From the NCBI GenBank assembly GCA_963082975.1, contig OY720348.1, positions 63,513,719 through 63,577,718 on the forward strand: a stretch of 64,000 nt of DNA. Direction: 5' to 3'. How positions within the stretch are numbered: position 1 is the stretch's first letter; each line of letters opens with the position of its first letter. This document shows, one piece after another, positions 21,288-32,608 of this stretch. The DNA is from Labia minor. Taxonomy: Eukaryota; Arthropoda; Insecta; Dermaptera; Spongiphoridae. Under the pieces are notes generated by a model that ran no database searches, was not told the DNA's origin, and saw only the letters and a program-made list of their open reading frames with translations. The translations under genes were made by a program, and so were the position numbers.

Positions 21288-22182
21288 CAGTGTTTTCCAA
21301 CCTTTCTGTACCGGCGCCCCCCTTAATTTACTATCTCGTAAGAGATTATTGGGATCACGAAAATTTTCGATGTTGAGATTTTGATGTTTTTATACGTTTT
21401 GAAGGTTCCTGAATCATTTTCACTAAGGTTGAGAAAAATGTCTGTCTGTGTGTGTGTGTATGTGTGTGTATGTATGTAACCAAGATTACGCAAAAACGGT
21501 CTGAGCTAGAATGATGAAATTTGGTACATGAGCATTATTCAAAATTGATAGTTTTGTATCAACTTTTGAGAAATGTAGCTCAACCGGAAGAGGGTCATTA
21601 CCTACAACGTTGATTTTTTTTCCTCTAAAGTGCCCGTAAAAATAATGATATATGTTTGATAATTTTTCACATGATTAAAAGTTGTATAAAACTGCTATAT
21701 ATAGAATTTCAGCTTGATTGAATCACCAGAATTAATTTTTTAACACTGCAAATCTCACGCCTCAATACGAGACGTGGTACCATCAACAAAGAGCCAAATA
21801 TGCGCTGGTTTAATAAATATTATTTATTAATTTTAATTTATAATTTATAATTAATTAAATTTAATTTTAATATAATATATTATGTTATTTAATCCTATTC
21901 AAATTGCGAGATAGTCAACTGGAGACACTACAGCTAATTTTTGTAATAATCTATTTCCTTTTTCAATAGTCGGGCACATTTCTGAAATAATATAAAAACA
22001 GGGGTGAGCCAATGTTTTAGTGCACTGCAAAATCATTTAACCTTTTTTTTTAGAACCATATTGAAAAAAAAAATAGAAAAAAAAAATAGAAAATTTTCTA
22101 AAAATTGCGGGCACTTGGAATTAGTTTTAATACCTTCGCGCCCACCTTACAACAGTCTCGCCCCACAGGTTGGAAAACGCTG
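21288..22182. mobile_element. hAT element with 8-bp duplication, split by a Helentron
   Basis: The left end CAGTGTTTTCCAACCTTTCT and the inverted right end AGGTTGGAAAACGCTG are hAT-type. The flanks CTTTAAAT at 21280-21287 and 22183-22190 are identical. GGCGCCCCCC and CGCGCCCACC lie just inside the ends. Helentron H5 occupies 21330-21934. The frame at 22004-22348 crosses the right end and is not a gene. Confidence 0.88.
21330..21934 (+). mobile_element. Helentron-like element H5, nested in a hAT element
   Basis: Full-length family member of about 605 bp: ACTATCTCGTA start, GTGTGTGTGTATGTGTG run, AACGGTCTGAGCTAGAATGA, T-run with CCTCTAAAGTG, GCGAGATAGT and a partly mutated 3' hairpin (ACTGGAGACACTACAG), then T-rich DNA. 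It lies inside the hAT element at 21288-22182. Confidence 0.85.
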
Positions 22183-22190
22183 CTTTAAAT

Positions 22191-22860
22191 TGATTGATAA
22201 CGTTTCAATTATTATGTTATCAAATTATAAAAATAAGATTATATTTCAATATTTTAATTTTCTTATATTTAAATTAGTCAAATTTAAAAAAAAAATATAT
22301 ACTTTTTCACCCCTTCTACAATTAAACGTAATCCTTAACACAAAATAATAGGGTATTTAATTTATTTTAAATTACCCTTATAAACTGAAAATGGGGGATT
22401 TGCTCCCATATTAGGAAACGATAAGATCGTTCCATCCATCGAGATCTCCTATTTATGCCCCTAAATATGTTAGAAATTTCGGTCAATCTTCACTCATTTC
22501 AATGATCATTAATATACAAAATTTATATATGTACATATTTTATATACCTACTCTTGCGATACTGGCGCCATCAGGCGGTGAGACTAAGTACTTATCGGAC
22601 CACCCTCGTATATATTTATATATTAAACGGTTTTTTACTACCTCAATAACAAACTTAATCTTTGATGAATTAAGGGTCTTTACATTATTTTTAATTCATC
22701 AATTTGTCTTTTCTACTTATCTCTTAAAAACAAAGAACAGAAATTGGTTGGAGGAAGAGATGTTTGTAGAAATGTATTTGTTGTGATCAAAAACAATTCC
22801 AATTCACTAGTTCTTCTAATAATTTTCATCTATTATCAGAATTTTTTTTATTATTTTGTT
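22191..22860. other. AT-rich DNA
   Basis: A/T-rich; a 94-codon frame (22502-22786) overlaps microsatellite-like sequence and has no recognisable domain. Confidence 0.4.
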
Positions 22861-23200
22861 TTGAAGATTATTTATTTATTGTGAACGAATCCAGTTGGCT
22901 CTACTTGACGATATTTACAGTTGGATTTCTATAATTCTCCAAAGCGTTGGAAACCGATTTAAATGGGATCAGAAATCAGGTGGAAGGAGGGTTAATGATA
23001 TTCCCTGGGAAATTTCCCACGTCGGCCACCCTGCCTGTAGACATCCCATGGGACACCCTCGGGGCTTGAAGGGGTTCCATCCGAACAAGACTAGCCGCTA
23101 ATAAAACGCTCTCCCCAATTGTCCCAACGAGGATGGGGGATATCCGTGAGACGAAGATCAGAAGCAGAAAATCAGGACGTTTTCAAACAGCCAGGGAAAC
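22861..23200. other. Higher-complexity island A
   Basis: Clearly less AT-rich than its surroundings (for example CCCACGTCGGCCACCCTGCC and CATCCCATGGGACACCCTCG). It matches no other part of the window. A 68-codon plus frame (22895-23101) covers most of it but is not recognised. It could be a conserved non-coding element, an exon fragment or an unrecognised old repeat. Confidence 0.35.
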
Positions 23201-23354
23201 TTCTTGTTTTACTAATCGAAATTCCAAATACATAAACATCAAAAAAAAAAATAAATAAACAAATTAACATTAATTCATCAATATAAATAAATTAGAAAAA
23301 AAGATTGAAGGAAATTTTCTCAAAGTGAGCAACTCTCCCTTATGCATTAGATAA

Positions 23355-23430
23355 TTATTTAATATCTGGTTCACCAAGCCGCCTCTCGAAATTTTGTAAA
23401 ACTTATTCTTTATGAACTGCGAATATTGTT
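23355..23430 (-). repeat. Repeat family Y, terminal fragment
   Basis: CTGGTTCACCAAGCCGCCTC followed by TTCTTTATGAACTGCGAATA is the hairpin-end part of family Y only. Confidence 0.5.
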
Positions 23431-23520
23431 TAAGAATATTATGATTTTTTTCCGGGAATATTAATAAATTCCTTCTTTCTACTATTCTTAACTTATAATC
23501 ACTTTTGTCTCTCTCTGTAG

Positions 23521-23690
23521 ATACATGGTCGCCAATGAAAACCAAATTATTAATATTAATAATCAAATATCATTTAAATTATTGAATTTATTGCAAATTC
23601 TCATTATAATTATTAATATAATAATAGTATAAAATATGTTATTTTTATCTTAGTAGAATTCATTTTAATGCTAATTATAATAGTTAAATG
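23521..23690. repeat. 170-bp direct duplication, unit 1
   Basis: ATACATGGTCGCCAATGAAA through TAGTTAAATG is repeated nearly base for base at 23911-24080 (one difference noticed, AAATATCA / AAATCTCA). The units are 390 bp apart. The near-identity indicates a recent local duplication. Confidence 0.85.
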
Positions 23691-23910
23691 TAGTCTAAAT
23701 CTCACAAAGAGGAAGGCAGTAATTTTACTAAATAAATTCTAAATTCAAAATTCTATAAAATATGTTGACATTTTTCAGGACATAAATAATATAGATATAA
23801 ACAATTTTTGCTAGTATAAAATTAGAAAAAAAAAAATTTAAAGTTTCTTAAATTATAATTCATCATTTGTATTATTATGTTGCTGACTTCATGAACATTT
23901 CCCTCTGTAT

Positions 23911-24080
23911 ATACATGGTCGCCAATGAAAACCAAATTATTAATATTAATAATCAAATCTCATTTAAATTATTGAATTTATTGCAAATTCTCATTATAAT
24001 TATTAATATAATAATAGTATAAAATATGTTATTTTTATCTTAGTAGAATTCATTTTAATGCTAATTATAATAGTTAAATG
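23911..24080. repeat. 170-bp direct duplication, unit 2
   Basis: Second unit of the duplication that starts at 23521. The DNA between the units is AT-rich and unrelated. Confidence 0.85.
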
Positions 24081-25847
24081 GAAAATTTTATCTAAATAAT
24101 AAAAAATAGCTCAAAAGTAAAATAATTAATAACAATTATACTTTATGTCAATACATATAAGTATTTTATTTTTGTGGATTTTTATTTGATTTATTCTTTA
24201 AAATTTTTTTACTTAATATCATTTATCGAATTATTATTGATTATTTTTTTATATATTTAATAGTATATATCTCCTATGGCAAAGCTTTAAACATTAAAAC
24301 AATATTTCTGATTATATTATATTTTTAAAGTACATCTGAATTTTTTTGAATTATATATGTGATCGATAAATTATTCTTTCAATTATAATTAAAAATATTT
24401 TTCTAATTTTTGTTTTTACTAATTCTATTTTGTTTTGTTTAAAATCTGAATAGAAAGAGAAGAATAAAAACTGTCATTATTTTTCTTTTCCGTTTTATTT
24501 TTTTGCATAAAATTAACTATTTGTTGAGAAAATCCATGGAAATTTCCATCTCCATTACTGTTATCGATATTGATAGACCTTTTAGGTCGTCAGATTGCAC
24601 GGTGACGGCACAGCATTTGCCCTCGGCAACTTCTTGTATGCACCTAAATGTCGATGAATAATGCAAATCTCAATGAAACGGAATTAACTCGAAAGACATA
24701 TACTACGATAGAGAGAAGATAAAAATTCTAAAACATAGCTCGGAGGACAAATGTCCATGTGTGATAGAGAAAGGGAACATCATAACTTTCCATTTCCATA
24801 TATTAAGCTCTTCAGTCAAGAAAAAGAGACAGATACTGTTATGAATGGAAAAATCTACAATCCATTGAATTACAGAGGCTCAACTAAAGGATGTAGGAAT
24901 AAAATTTGTTTAAAATTATCAGTGACCCGGAATTTTGGGTTTAGTGTGTATGATTGTTATATTTCATGAATGATAAACCTGGAATTATTATAAAATATCT
25001 GGAAATTAAAATTTTATTGAACAAACCAAGGACCTTATTAATTAAAGTAGATAACCTAGAAAAAAATTGTTCTATTTCCCATCATTCAAACCGATGAGAA
25101 TCATCATCCGTCAAAAAAGTTAATTCTTGTATTACTGCCTAATCTCTCTCTACTTCTACTGAGTTCAAAAGATTTTGATCACAGTAAACATATTTCTTCA
25201 ACAGTTCCACTTCAATTGTTACTTCCTGGATAATTCCTCTTCAATAAACTTCATATTTACATTTTCACACCCATTCGTACTATATGTACCAAATATCTAT
25301 TTTCGTCCTCCAATGTCTTGAACCACTCCTTATTATTATGAAAAATGAAAAAAAAAATCTATTCCCAATTCTAAATTGAAAAATAAAACAAATACTAAAT
25401 AAATACTAACCTTTAAAAATAGAAAAAAAACAAAAATAGAAATTTATCTATTCTCTTATTATTTTTTTATTTGTTATTTACTTATTTAATTTTATAATTC
25501 TAAAAATGACCTTAATCTCTTATTATTTTAAATTAAAACAATACCTCCCTTACTATCGTCGGTCGGTAAAACTTATAAGACAGGTTTAATCCGTATTTTT
25601 AAGTTTTATTTCCTTAAAGAATCTTATCTTAAATGAAGTGATGGATTTGTTATTAATTAATAAGAGCACATCTTATGTTATTTAAGGGAGTGGGTGGTCT
25701 TTTCAACTTTTGCCTGGATTATAATGTTCGTGCGCAAGCAAAATAGATTCGGGTCCCTCTTGTCTTCTTTGTTGAAGAATGAACAAATCTAATATCATAA
25801 TAGTATTTCAATAATATATATATCACGTCATATAATAGTTATGATAA
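24081..25847. other. AT-rich DNA with a small higher-complexity patch
   Basis: Mostly A/T-rich. Positions 24520-24690 stand out (GGTCGTCAGATTGCACGGTG, CCTCGGCAACTTC) and match nothing else here. A 72-codon frame at 24751-24969 has no recognisable domain. Confidence 0.4.
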
Positions 25848-26150
25848 TTGTTTTCTGAATCTGGACGAAACGTTTACGACGAAGAAGTACTACTGCCAAT
25901 AAATCACCCAAATGTACTAAAAACTACATCCGATATGCTCCACAACAAGGCTTGGACGCTTGTTTCACAACAGACCAATCCACCCATTCACTGCCTCATC
26001 CATCTTACTCACCGGACCCCTCACTCAAAAACTATGACTTTCTTTGCGAGAATGCTTTCCAAACCAAGATAATGGCAAAAATGACTTCACAGATTTCATA
26101 TTTCCATTGGCTCGGAATTTTTGACTACAGACATAAATAAACTCGTTTTC
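25848..26150 (+). pseudogene. Decayed mariner-like transposase C-terminus
   Basis: Overlapping frames give DMLHNKAWT then HPSYSPDPSLKNYDFLCENA, which aligns in order with the mariner '[13 protein letters not shown]' box holding the last catalytic aspartate, followed by KIMAKMTSQ and WLGIFDY. Frameshifts are present. Inverted ends were not found, and no other part of the transposase is convincing. Confidence 0.5.
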
Positions 26151-27097
26151 AGTTGAGAAAAATGTGCTGAATCCAGTAGTTTTTATTTCGATTAATAATG
26201 TTTATTATAAAAAAATATGGTCTTTTAAATTCGAAGGTTAATTATTTATCCGCCATCTTAACATAATATCTATAGATATATAAAATTTTTACTAGTATAA
26301 TAAGATTATATAAAATTAAATATATTTTTTTTTTAATTTTATTGAAAGATAAATTGATAATAAATTTTAAAGCAAATACATAATTATATTTACTTACAAA
26401 CCTCTAAATTCGGCTCCCTAATAATTTCTTAAATAAAGAATTTTAAAATAAACAATTTTTTTACTTATTCTTGAAGGGTTAACTAAATGAGAATATTTCC
26501 TAATAATCCGGTCGCTGGAATTGCTCCTCTTGGAAAAGATAATAATCGGCCTCACTAATAAGATTTTAGAGATAATGGTTGGGTTTAGAGCCTTGCTTCA
26601 CAAATTTCATAATTTCCTTTTCTTGTCGGTGGATTCCATAAAATGTCAAAACTAATGAGTTCCAAGGGTTATTTGCAGTTGCATCGGAGATTCACATACT
26701 CGTGAAAAAATGCGAAATCATGACTTCTCCGTCCCCTCATCTTTATATAGTCACTCATCTACATAGGGATTATTTCCTAAATAAAGCACTTTGTTATTTT
26801 AAATTGGAAATGACAAAAAAATAAAAACAAAAATAATATTTTATTGATATTTTATATTTTAAAACAAAAACAAAATTTTATTTGTGAGTATTATTTACTT
26901 TTTTTTTTTTTTTTTTTGTGCGCCCCGGACAAAACAAAATTTGGCGCCCATTCATTCAAGAATATACAAATTTACTACGAATTAAAAAAGGCAAAAAATA
27001 AAAATTACACAAAAATAATGAATGTAAAAAAATATTTTATTTTCATTTGGCAGTTCTTCAAAATTTGACTCCTTGGGCAGTTGGACCATCACGTTAT
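26151..27097. other. AT-rich DNA
   Basis: Contains a remnant of the family Y outer end (ACTAGTATAATAAGATTA, near 26290), a long T-run (26902-26918) and GCGCCCCGG / TTTGGCGCCC near 26920-26950, similar to patches near 7600 and 29720. No gene. Confidence 0.4.
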
Positions 27098-27226
27098 CTG
27101 GAGCTGCTTTTTGAACTTAACAAAAAAAAAATAATAATAAAATATAATTAAATCTAATATGTAACACTCACTCTCTATAATTAATATAAATAATTTAAAT
27201 TTTGGTAATCATATTGTGGTATTGAA
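27098..27226. repeat. Duplicated segment D, copy 1
   Basis: CTGGAGCTGCTTTTTGAACT through TTTTGGTAATCATATTGTGG recurs almost unchanged at 47228-47356. In both places it leads straight into a SINE-A copy, so SINE and flank moved together. Confidence 0.8.
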
Positions 27227-27505
27227 GGCGCCACAGAGTGTTAAATAACAGCGTTGGCTTACATTCTTGTGGTCTTAGGTTCAAGTCCCGAGACTGGCAA
27301 GGGAATTTCTCTTGCTGGGGTCTATGGGATGGAGTCAATCCAGCCACCGGGATTAAAAATGTGAAGAAATTTGATAAAAAGTAGCGCCTCCGATCAAGAA
27401 AATCAAGGTAAAGGTTGATAGGATCCGTTGTACTGATCATAGAACACCTAATTAATATATCCGACTTGATAGATAGCTGGTATGTACAAAAGTCAGAGGT
27501 TTTTT
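27227..27505 (+). mobile_element. SINE-A copy 3
   Basis: Nearly complete: GGCGCCACAG head, GGTTCAAGTCCCGAG B box, GGGGTCTATGGGATGG, AAGTAGCGCCTCCGATC, GTACAAAAGTCAGAGG and T(n). The tRNA-like 5' part places an RNA polymerase III B box about 70 bp from the start. Confidence 0.85.
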
Positions 27506-28249
27506 TTTATTGTTGTATTATTTTGTAACGTTAATAATATCTCTATTAATATAATAAATAATAATAAATTTTATAATGTTTTGATTTCTTTGTATTTTTG
27601 AGATAGATTCATATTCATAAAATTAATTAATAATCCTTATATGACTTGGTTTGTTTTTTTATTTATTTAGCCCATTACTAGAATTAGAAATTAAATAAAA
27701 ACAAAACTAATTTATTTATAAATTAATGTATTGAGATAAAATAAATAAATAATAAATAAACTTTAGATAAAAATAAATAATAAATGAAAAGGAGGTTGAT
27801 GAATTTATTTACTACCGGTTAAAAGGTTATTTCAATATTTTCCTCCAATTTTTTTCTCAATCAATTGAATTCCAAAAGTGTGATTCGATTCTAAGGCTTA
27901 TAAGAAATGTTCAGGTTAAAAAGCTTTTCTAATTTCAATGAAAAACTATTCAAATGCATATGCCAACAAAAGAAACAATTAATAAAATGAAATTCTTAAT
28001 TAATTAAAACCACCTCTCGTATGTATTTTAACATTAAAAAAAAAAAATATAAACAAGTAAAGTGTATTAATTTAAAATGAATTAGAATTTTTTATTTTTA
28101 GATTGTTTATTTATTCATTATGGAAATTTATAAGGTTATGTAGTAGTCAGATTTAATATTTATTTATTTAATTTGAGAAAATGTGTAGCAAAAAAATCTT
28201 TAAAGTAAAAATAAAGAAATTATCTAATTTTTTTTATTACCAGCTTAAG
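27506..28249. other. AT-rich DNA
   Basis: Almost entirely A/T-rich; no repeat family or gene recognised. Confidence 0.5.
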
Positions 28250-28838
28250 ATATTATTGCGATCACGAAAATTTTCGATATCGAGATTTTGATGTTTTTAT
28301 ACGTTTTGAAGGTCCTTGAATCATTTTAACTAAGGTTGAGAAAAGTGTCTGTGTGTGTGTATGTATGTAGACAAGATTGCGCAAAAATGATTTAAGCTAG
28401 AATCATGAAATTTGGTACATAGGCATTATTCAAAATTTGTAGTTTTCTTTCAACTTTTGAGAAATGTAGCTCAACCGAAAGAGGGTCATTACCTACCACG
28501 TTTTGATTTTTTTTCCTCTAAAGCGACCTTAAAAATAAAGATATATGTTTGATAGTTTATCACATGATTAAAAATTGTATAAAACTGCTATATATAGAAT
28601 TTCAGCTTGATTGAATCGCTGAAAGTACCGGAATTAATTTTTTACCACTGAAAATCACGCGCCAACACGTGACATGGTGCCATTAACAAAGAACTAAACA
28701 TGCGCTGGTTTAATAAATATTATTTATTAATTTTAATTTATAATTTATAATTAATTAAATTTAATTTAGTATATAATAATAATATGTTATATTTAATCCA
28801 ATTCAAATTGCGAGATAGTCGAGTGGAGACACTCCAGC
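28250..28838 (+). mobile_element. Helentron-like element H6
   Basis: Near full length. The 5' end is mutated (CTTAAGATATTATTGCGATC) but the rest is typical, including the GTGTGTGTATGTATG run, CTACCACGTTTTGATTTT and a perfect 3' end (GCGAGATAGT, GAGTG-GAGA-CACTC, CAG). Confidence 0.85.
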
Positions 28839-29450
28839 TTATTTTTTTCTAAAAAAGGTATTTGAAAATATTTTCTTTTTTCGTTCTGGATGTTTTTTTT
28901 TATTAATATTATTTGAATAATAAATCGACAGTCGAACTCAAAAGATGTGAGTTGAGAGGAGTAATTAATTTGAGTGTCAATAGGAGGTTGTAGAGACAAA
29001 AGCATTCCTGAGTGCTGGATGACATTTCCCATTTCAGCTTCTTGGATGGTATCTGATAATGAAAAAGGAAGATGGAAACAGGGGTAGTGTGGAGCGTATA
29101 TGTGTGGTGGTTGGGAGAGGGGGGAGGGGCGGGGTGTTTTAAAGGTGGACAAAAGTTCTCTCAGTAAGAGACGCTTCCAAGTTACTTAATCAAAGATCGG
29201 TTTCTTTTCCCAAAGGTCAGATGGGTGACATTTCCACCTCTGTCCGCCTTCTCCATTGACCTCTCACCCGTTTCGCCATCAGCTATTGACCACGGGTCTT
29301 AAAGTAACTCGACGAGTCAGGTGCAAAAGCCACTGAGACCTTCCTTCTATGGAAAAGGGCAGCTAAGCAAACGGAAACAATCGCTTGGGGAATCAGGCGA
29401 TATTACAGCGTAATTGAATTTCAAACGCCAAACGCTTTATTAAATTTTCG
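28839..29450. other. Higher-complexity island B
   Basis: From about 28960 to 29440 composition is balanced and repeat-free, for example GGGAGAGGGGGGAGGGGCGG, CTCTGTCCGCCTTCTCCATT and CATCAGCTATTGACCACGGG. This is the longest such stretch in the window. A 119-codon minus frame (28793-29152) covers half of it but runs into the Helentron and shows no domain. It may be a regulatory element of a neighbouring gene; that is inference. Confidence 0.4.
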
Positions 29451-30395
29451 CCAACAAATAGAATTTATAAATTAACGACATCTAAAACAATTGGAAAATT
29501 TCACTTCCCTTTCTCTCTCACTCTTTCTCTCTTTCTGTTAGTAAATAAATAAATATGGCAGATGAAGTTGTATGAAACAAAAATTCCCTATTGGCATTTA
29601 AAAATTCACCTTCCATTGTATTACGAAAAGATTATACAATAATTTTAATAATGGATAAAGGATTTTATTATCTTAAGATAGCATACAGACAGGGCCATTC
29701 TAACCCTAGGGGCTGTTTGGACTACAGTCCAGGGGCGCCGTAACTTAAGGGGCGCCACGAACGTAATGAGGAGGAATTTTTAAATATGCTTAAACTAAAA
29801 ATGAAATGCAGGTTAAGAATAATTAATAATAATAATTTATAAAGAGAATAGGATATGGATAGAATTTTCTTAGTTGTAGGAATGTGGATGTTGCAGTCAA
29901 TAACATGTGAATTCAATAGCGCGATGGAGATAAATAGTATTAATAATAGATAATTCTGAAGACGAATGTTTTAACTAACAACCATCTTTTTCCAAGTAAC
30001 TAACCACCTCCTCCCAATTCCCATCTCCTATTTAATTCTCACAAATTAGTTTGAATATTGTCTCTCATAGCATTTAATTTATAAATATTGTTTCCTCTTA
30101 TATAAATTTTTTATTTATCATTCTCATACTCTTCCATTCCCATAATTTTCATTATTAGACTCATCCAATAAAAATAAATAATTCCTTATTAGATTAATTA
30201 AGATTTTAATTTATTTTCAAAAACAATAAAGAATTGGAAAAGAATAAATGAGAGATATAAAAATAAATTTTACTGTAATCAAAGATGTATAAGAAATTGA
30301 TTACAAGATGAGAATGTGATCTTGTAATGGATGAAATTGTATTTTTAAAACTGGTTATATTTATTTTTTTATTTTAAAATATTTAACCACTCGAA
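29451..30395. other. AT-rich DNA
   Basis: Includes a GGGGCGCC-rich patch at 29700-29760 (CCAGGGGCGCC, AAGGGGCGCCACG), possibly a decayed hAT end. Otherwise A/T-rich and without genes. Confidence 0.4.
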
Positions 30396-30800
30396 GGATT
30401 TTTTGAAATTCACACCATTAATAATTTTTTTAAAGAAAAATCGATCTGTATGGGTTTCAGCCTCAGAAAAAATCCTCTTTGTTAGTTTTTTCTTAATTTA
30501 AAATAGGAAAATTAAATGACGTCAGCAACTACATCAGACAGCGCTTCTTTAAATACAAAATATTATAAATATAAATAAAATCAAATTACGAAATATATAT
30601 TATGTTATATCCAGAGGTAATTCTTTTCTGTCTTTCAGTACATTAATAGGTACGTTTAAGGGCTGTATGTTTTATGACTATTTATTTCTAATTTATGTTC
30701 ACATTTAAATTATTTGAGCGGCGGCTCGGTGAACCACCTATTAAACCCGATAATAAAGAATAATTTTTTTTTTTGACCGAACGGCGGTTATTTAAAATTC
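30396..30800 (+). repeat. Repeat family Y, copy 4
   Basis: Starts with AAGGATTTTTTGAAATTCAC, has AAATCGATCTGTATGGGTTT, GACGTCAGCAACTACATCAG, CATTAATAGGTACGTTTAAG, and the terminal box GAGCGGCGGCTCGGTGAACC at 30716-30735. Confidence 0.7.
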
Positions 30801-31666
30801 AAAACATATCGACAATTCAGATTATGAACGCCTCCTTTACACTGTCATCATCAGTTTTATCTATAAAATTTAAATAATAAATAAAAAATTGTAAATAAAT
30901 AAAATAAATAATTAAAATAAATAAATACTAAAACTATTGGAGTGGCTGTAAAGGTGTTATTCCGGACTAGAGTAGAATAAATAAATAAATAAACCAAAAC
31001 TAATTTTATCCATCGACACCAGACATCAAACTGGACTAACAGAACAAAGTTGTCTTCTAAAATATAATGACACTAATAACAATATTAATAATAATAATAA
31101 TTATAATAAAACACAAATAAAACAAAAGTAGTTTTCGTAGCAACTCTTCATACACGTCCTAACACACTAATCGCTGTCGAGTGAGTGTATTTATATAATT
31201 GTATTTTTTTTTATTAAAGTAACATTATATTTTAAAAGGAATTTTAATTAAATTTTAAAATTATAGTCCAATTAATTAATTAAAATGCCTGCTGGAGAGT
31301 ACATTGCAATGAAATTAAGATATTATCATTTACATACTAGTTTTCCCTTCATATTTAATCAACTTGTGAATATGAATGAATTAATCAAACAAGTGGTTTT
31401 ATTAACATAAATACAAAAGGGTTATGTACAAAATAATAAAAAGAGATCAATGGACTGAATTAACATTCGATAATCAAAGGCGTCAAGACAATAGAAACGA
31501 ATATGGAAGAGAAGTATCTTTCACTCACTTCGTTATTTTCTTTTTGAAACAATTGAGGAAATTTCAAATCGGTTTGTAAAAGAAAGGATTTTTATTGTAT
31601 ATATATCTTATTAGATAATTAACCCAAAAATGCTAAGATTTCAACCTATTATCACTGACTAAATAA
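30801..31666. other. AT-rich DNA
   Basis: A/T-rich with AAAT-type simple repeats (30850-30990) and scattered mixed sequence. No gene or repeat recognised. Confidence 0.45.
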
Positions 31667-32353
31667 TCTATATATATGAAAAAAGGTTTTGGGCTGCAAA
31701 TTGATAAAATTACATCACAATATTCTTACATGGGCTATATATTTTATTAATATCTAATCAATAACTGCAGAAAGTAATTTTTTTAAAATTTGATATATAC
31801 ATGTTGTCATTCAGCGCAAAGAATTCAATACAAAGAATGTTGTTATTATATTTTTATTTTTTATTTTTATTTTAACTTATTTAACACACTGAAAACATTC
31901 CCATTGTGACTATATTACCTCTTTTAATTTTTAAGATTATATTAATAAATAAATTTAATTTTGATCTCATAATTGGATTTTTACGTAAGTTTTTAATATG
32001 GGTGGACAATGTAGGAAGGGACGTGAGAGAGATGGGACAGAGTCCGAGTTAGATGGTTATAGCTCCGGATAGGGACACTTTGAGAAATGTGGTTGTTGCG
32101 ACCAAGAACTTTCGAGTACGGTGGAGCCACAGTGATAGATAGATAGATAAATATAACATATACAATAATAATATATAATTAATTTATTGATTAAATTAAA
32201 ATATATTTTAAATAAGAACACAAAAACAACTGGTTGAAACAAAATTAATGAAAACCATTTACATATAAACTTTCAAACAAATACAATGTGGGTGCAGGGG
32301 GCCAGAGCCCCCGTTTAAGTGTGAAGAACGTCGAATGCGGTCTGAGCAACTAG
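31667..32353 (+). mobile_element. Non-autonomous Helitron containing a LINE tail
   Basis: The 5' end is A, then TCTATATATATG. The 3' end has a decayed hairpin (GAACGTCGAATGCGGTCT), then CTAG and T at 32350-32354, in register with the 16081-16580 Helitron. The left part (TAATCAATAACTGCAGAAAG, TACATGTTGTCATTCAGC, TGATCTCATAATTGG) matches 42550-42860. Between that and the shared 3' 200 bp lies LINE fragment L3. Length 687 bp; no Helitron protein. Confidence 0.78.
31995..32140 (+). pseudogene. LINE C-terminal fragment L3 inside the Helitron
   Basis: Reads VDNVGRDVREMGQ, then IAPDRDTLRNVVVATKNFRV, then WSHSDR and a GATAGATAGATA tail, the end of the same LINE family as L1 and L2. A stop lies between the first two parts. 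Confidence 0.8.
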
Positions 32354-32608
32354 TATGTTTATAATATTAAAGTCAGATTTAAATATTAAGATTTGGTTTT
32401 AAGAATAATGAATTTTAGAACTTATATATATATAAACCAGTAGTTTTATCCTCAGAACTTTGCTACTTATCCTATACACCCACCTAAATTTTTTTTAGAA
32501 AATTATATTCTTTTTTTCATTCTATTTCTTCATTATGCTATTCTATCACACTCAATTTGGTTTTAATTTAATTTATTTGTTTTCTTAATGTAGGTACAGT
32601 CACGAAAC
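32354..32608. other. AT-rich spacer
   Basis: Nothing recognised apart from a short TA run. Confidence 0.4.

Noticed and set aside
27281-27310. tRNA-like B box (GGTTCAAGTCC) that might mark a tRNA gene.
   Set aside because: It belongs to SINE-A. No cloverleaf with matching acceptor arms was found here or in the other copies.
28793-29152. 119-codon minus frame.
   Set aside because: It begins in the composition island and ends inside the Helentron 3' end; no domain and no consistent coding signal.
29695-29765. GGGGCGCC-rich patches (also near 7600 and 26930) as one hAT family.
   Set aside because: The GC-rich strings recur but no paired ends or target duplications could be found.
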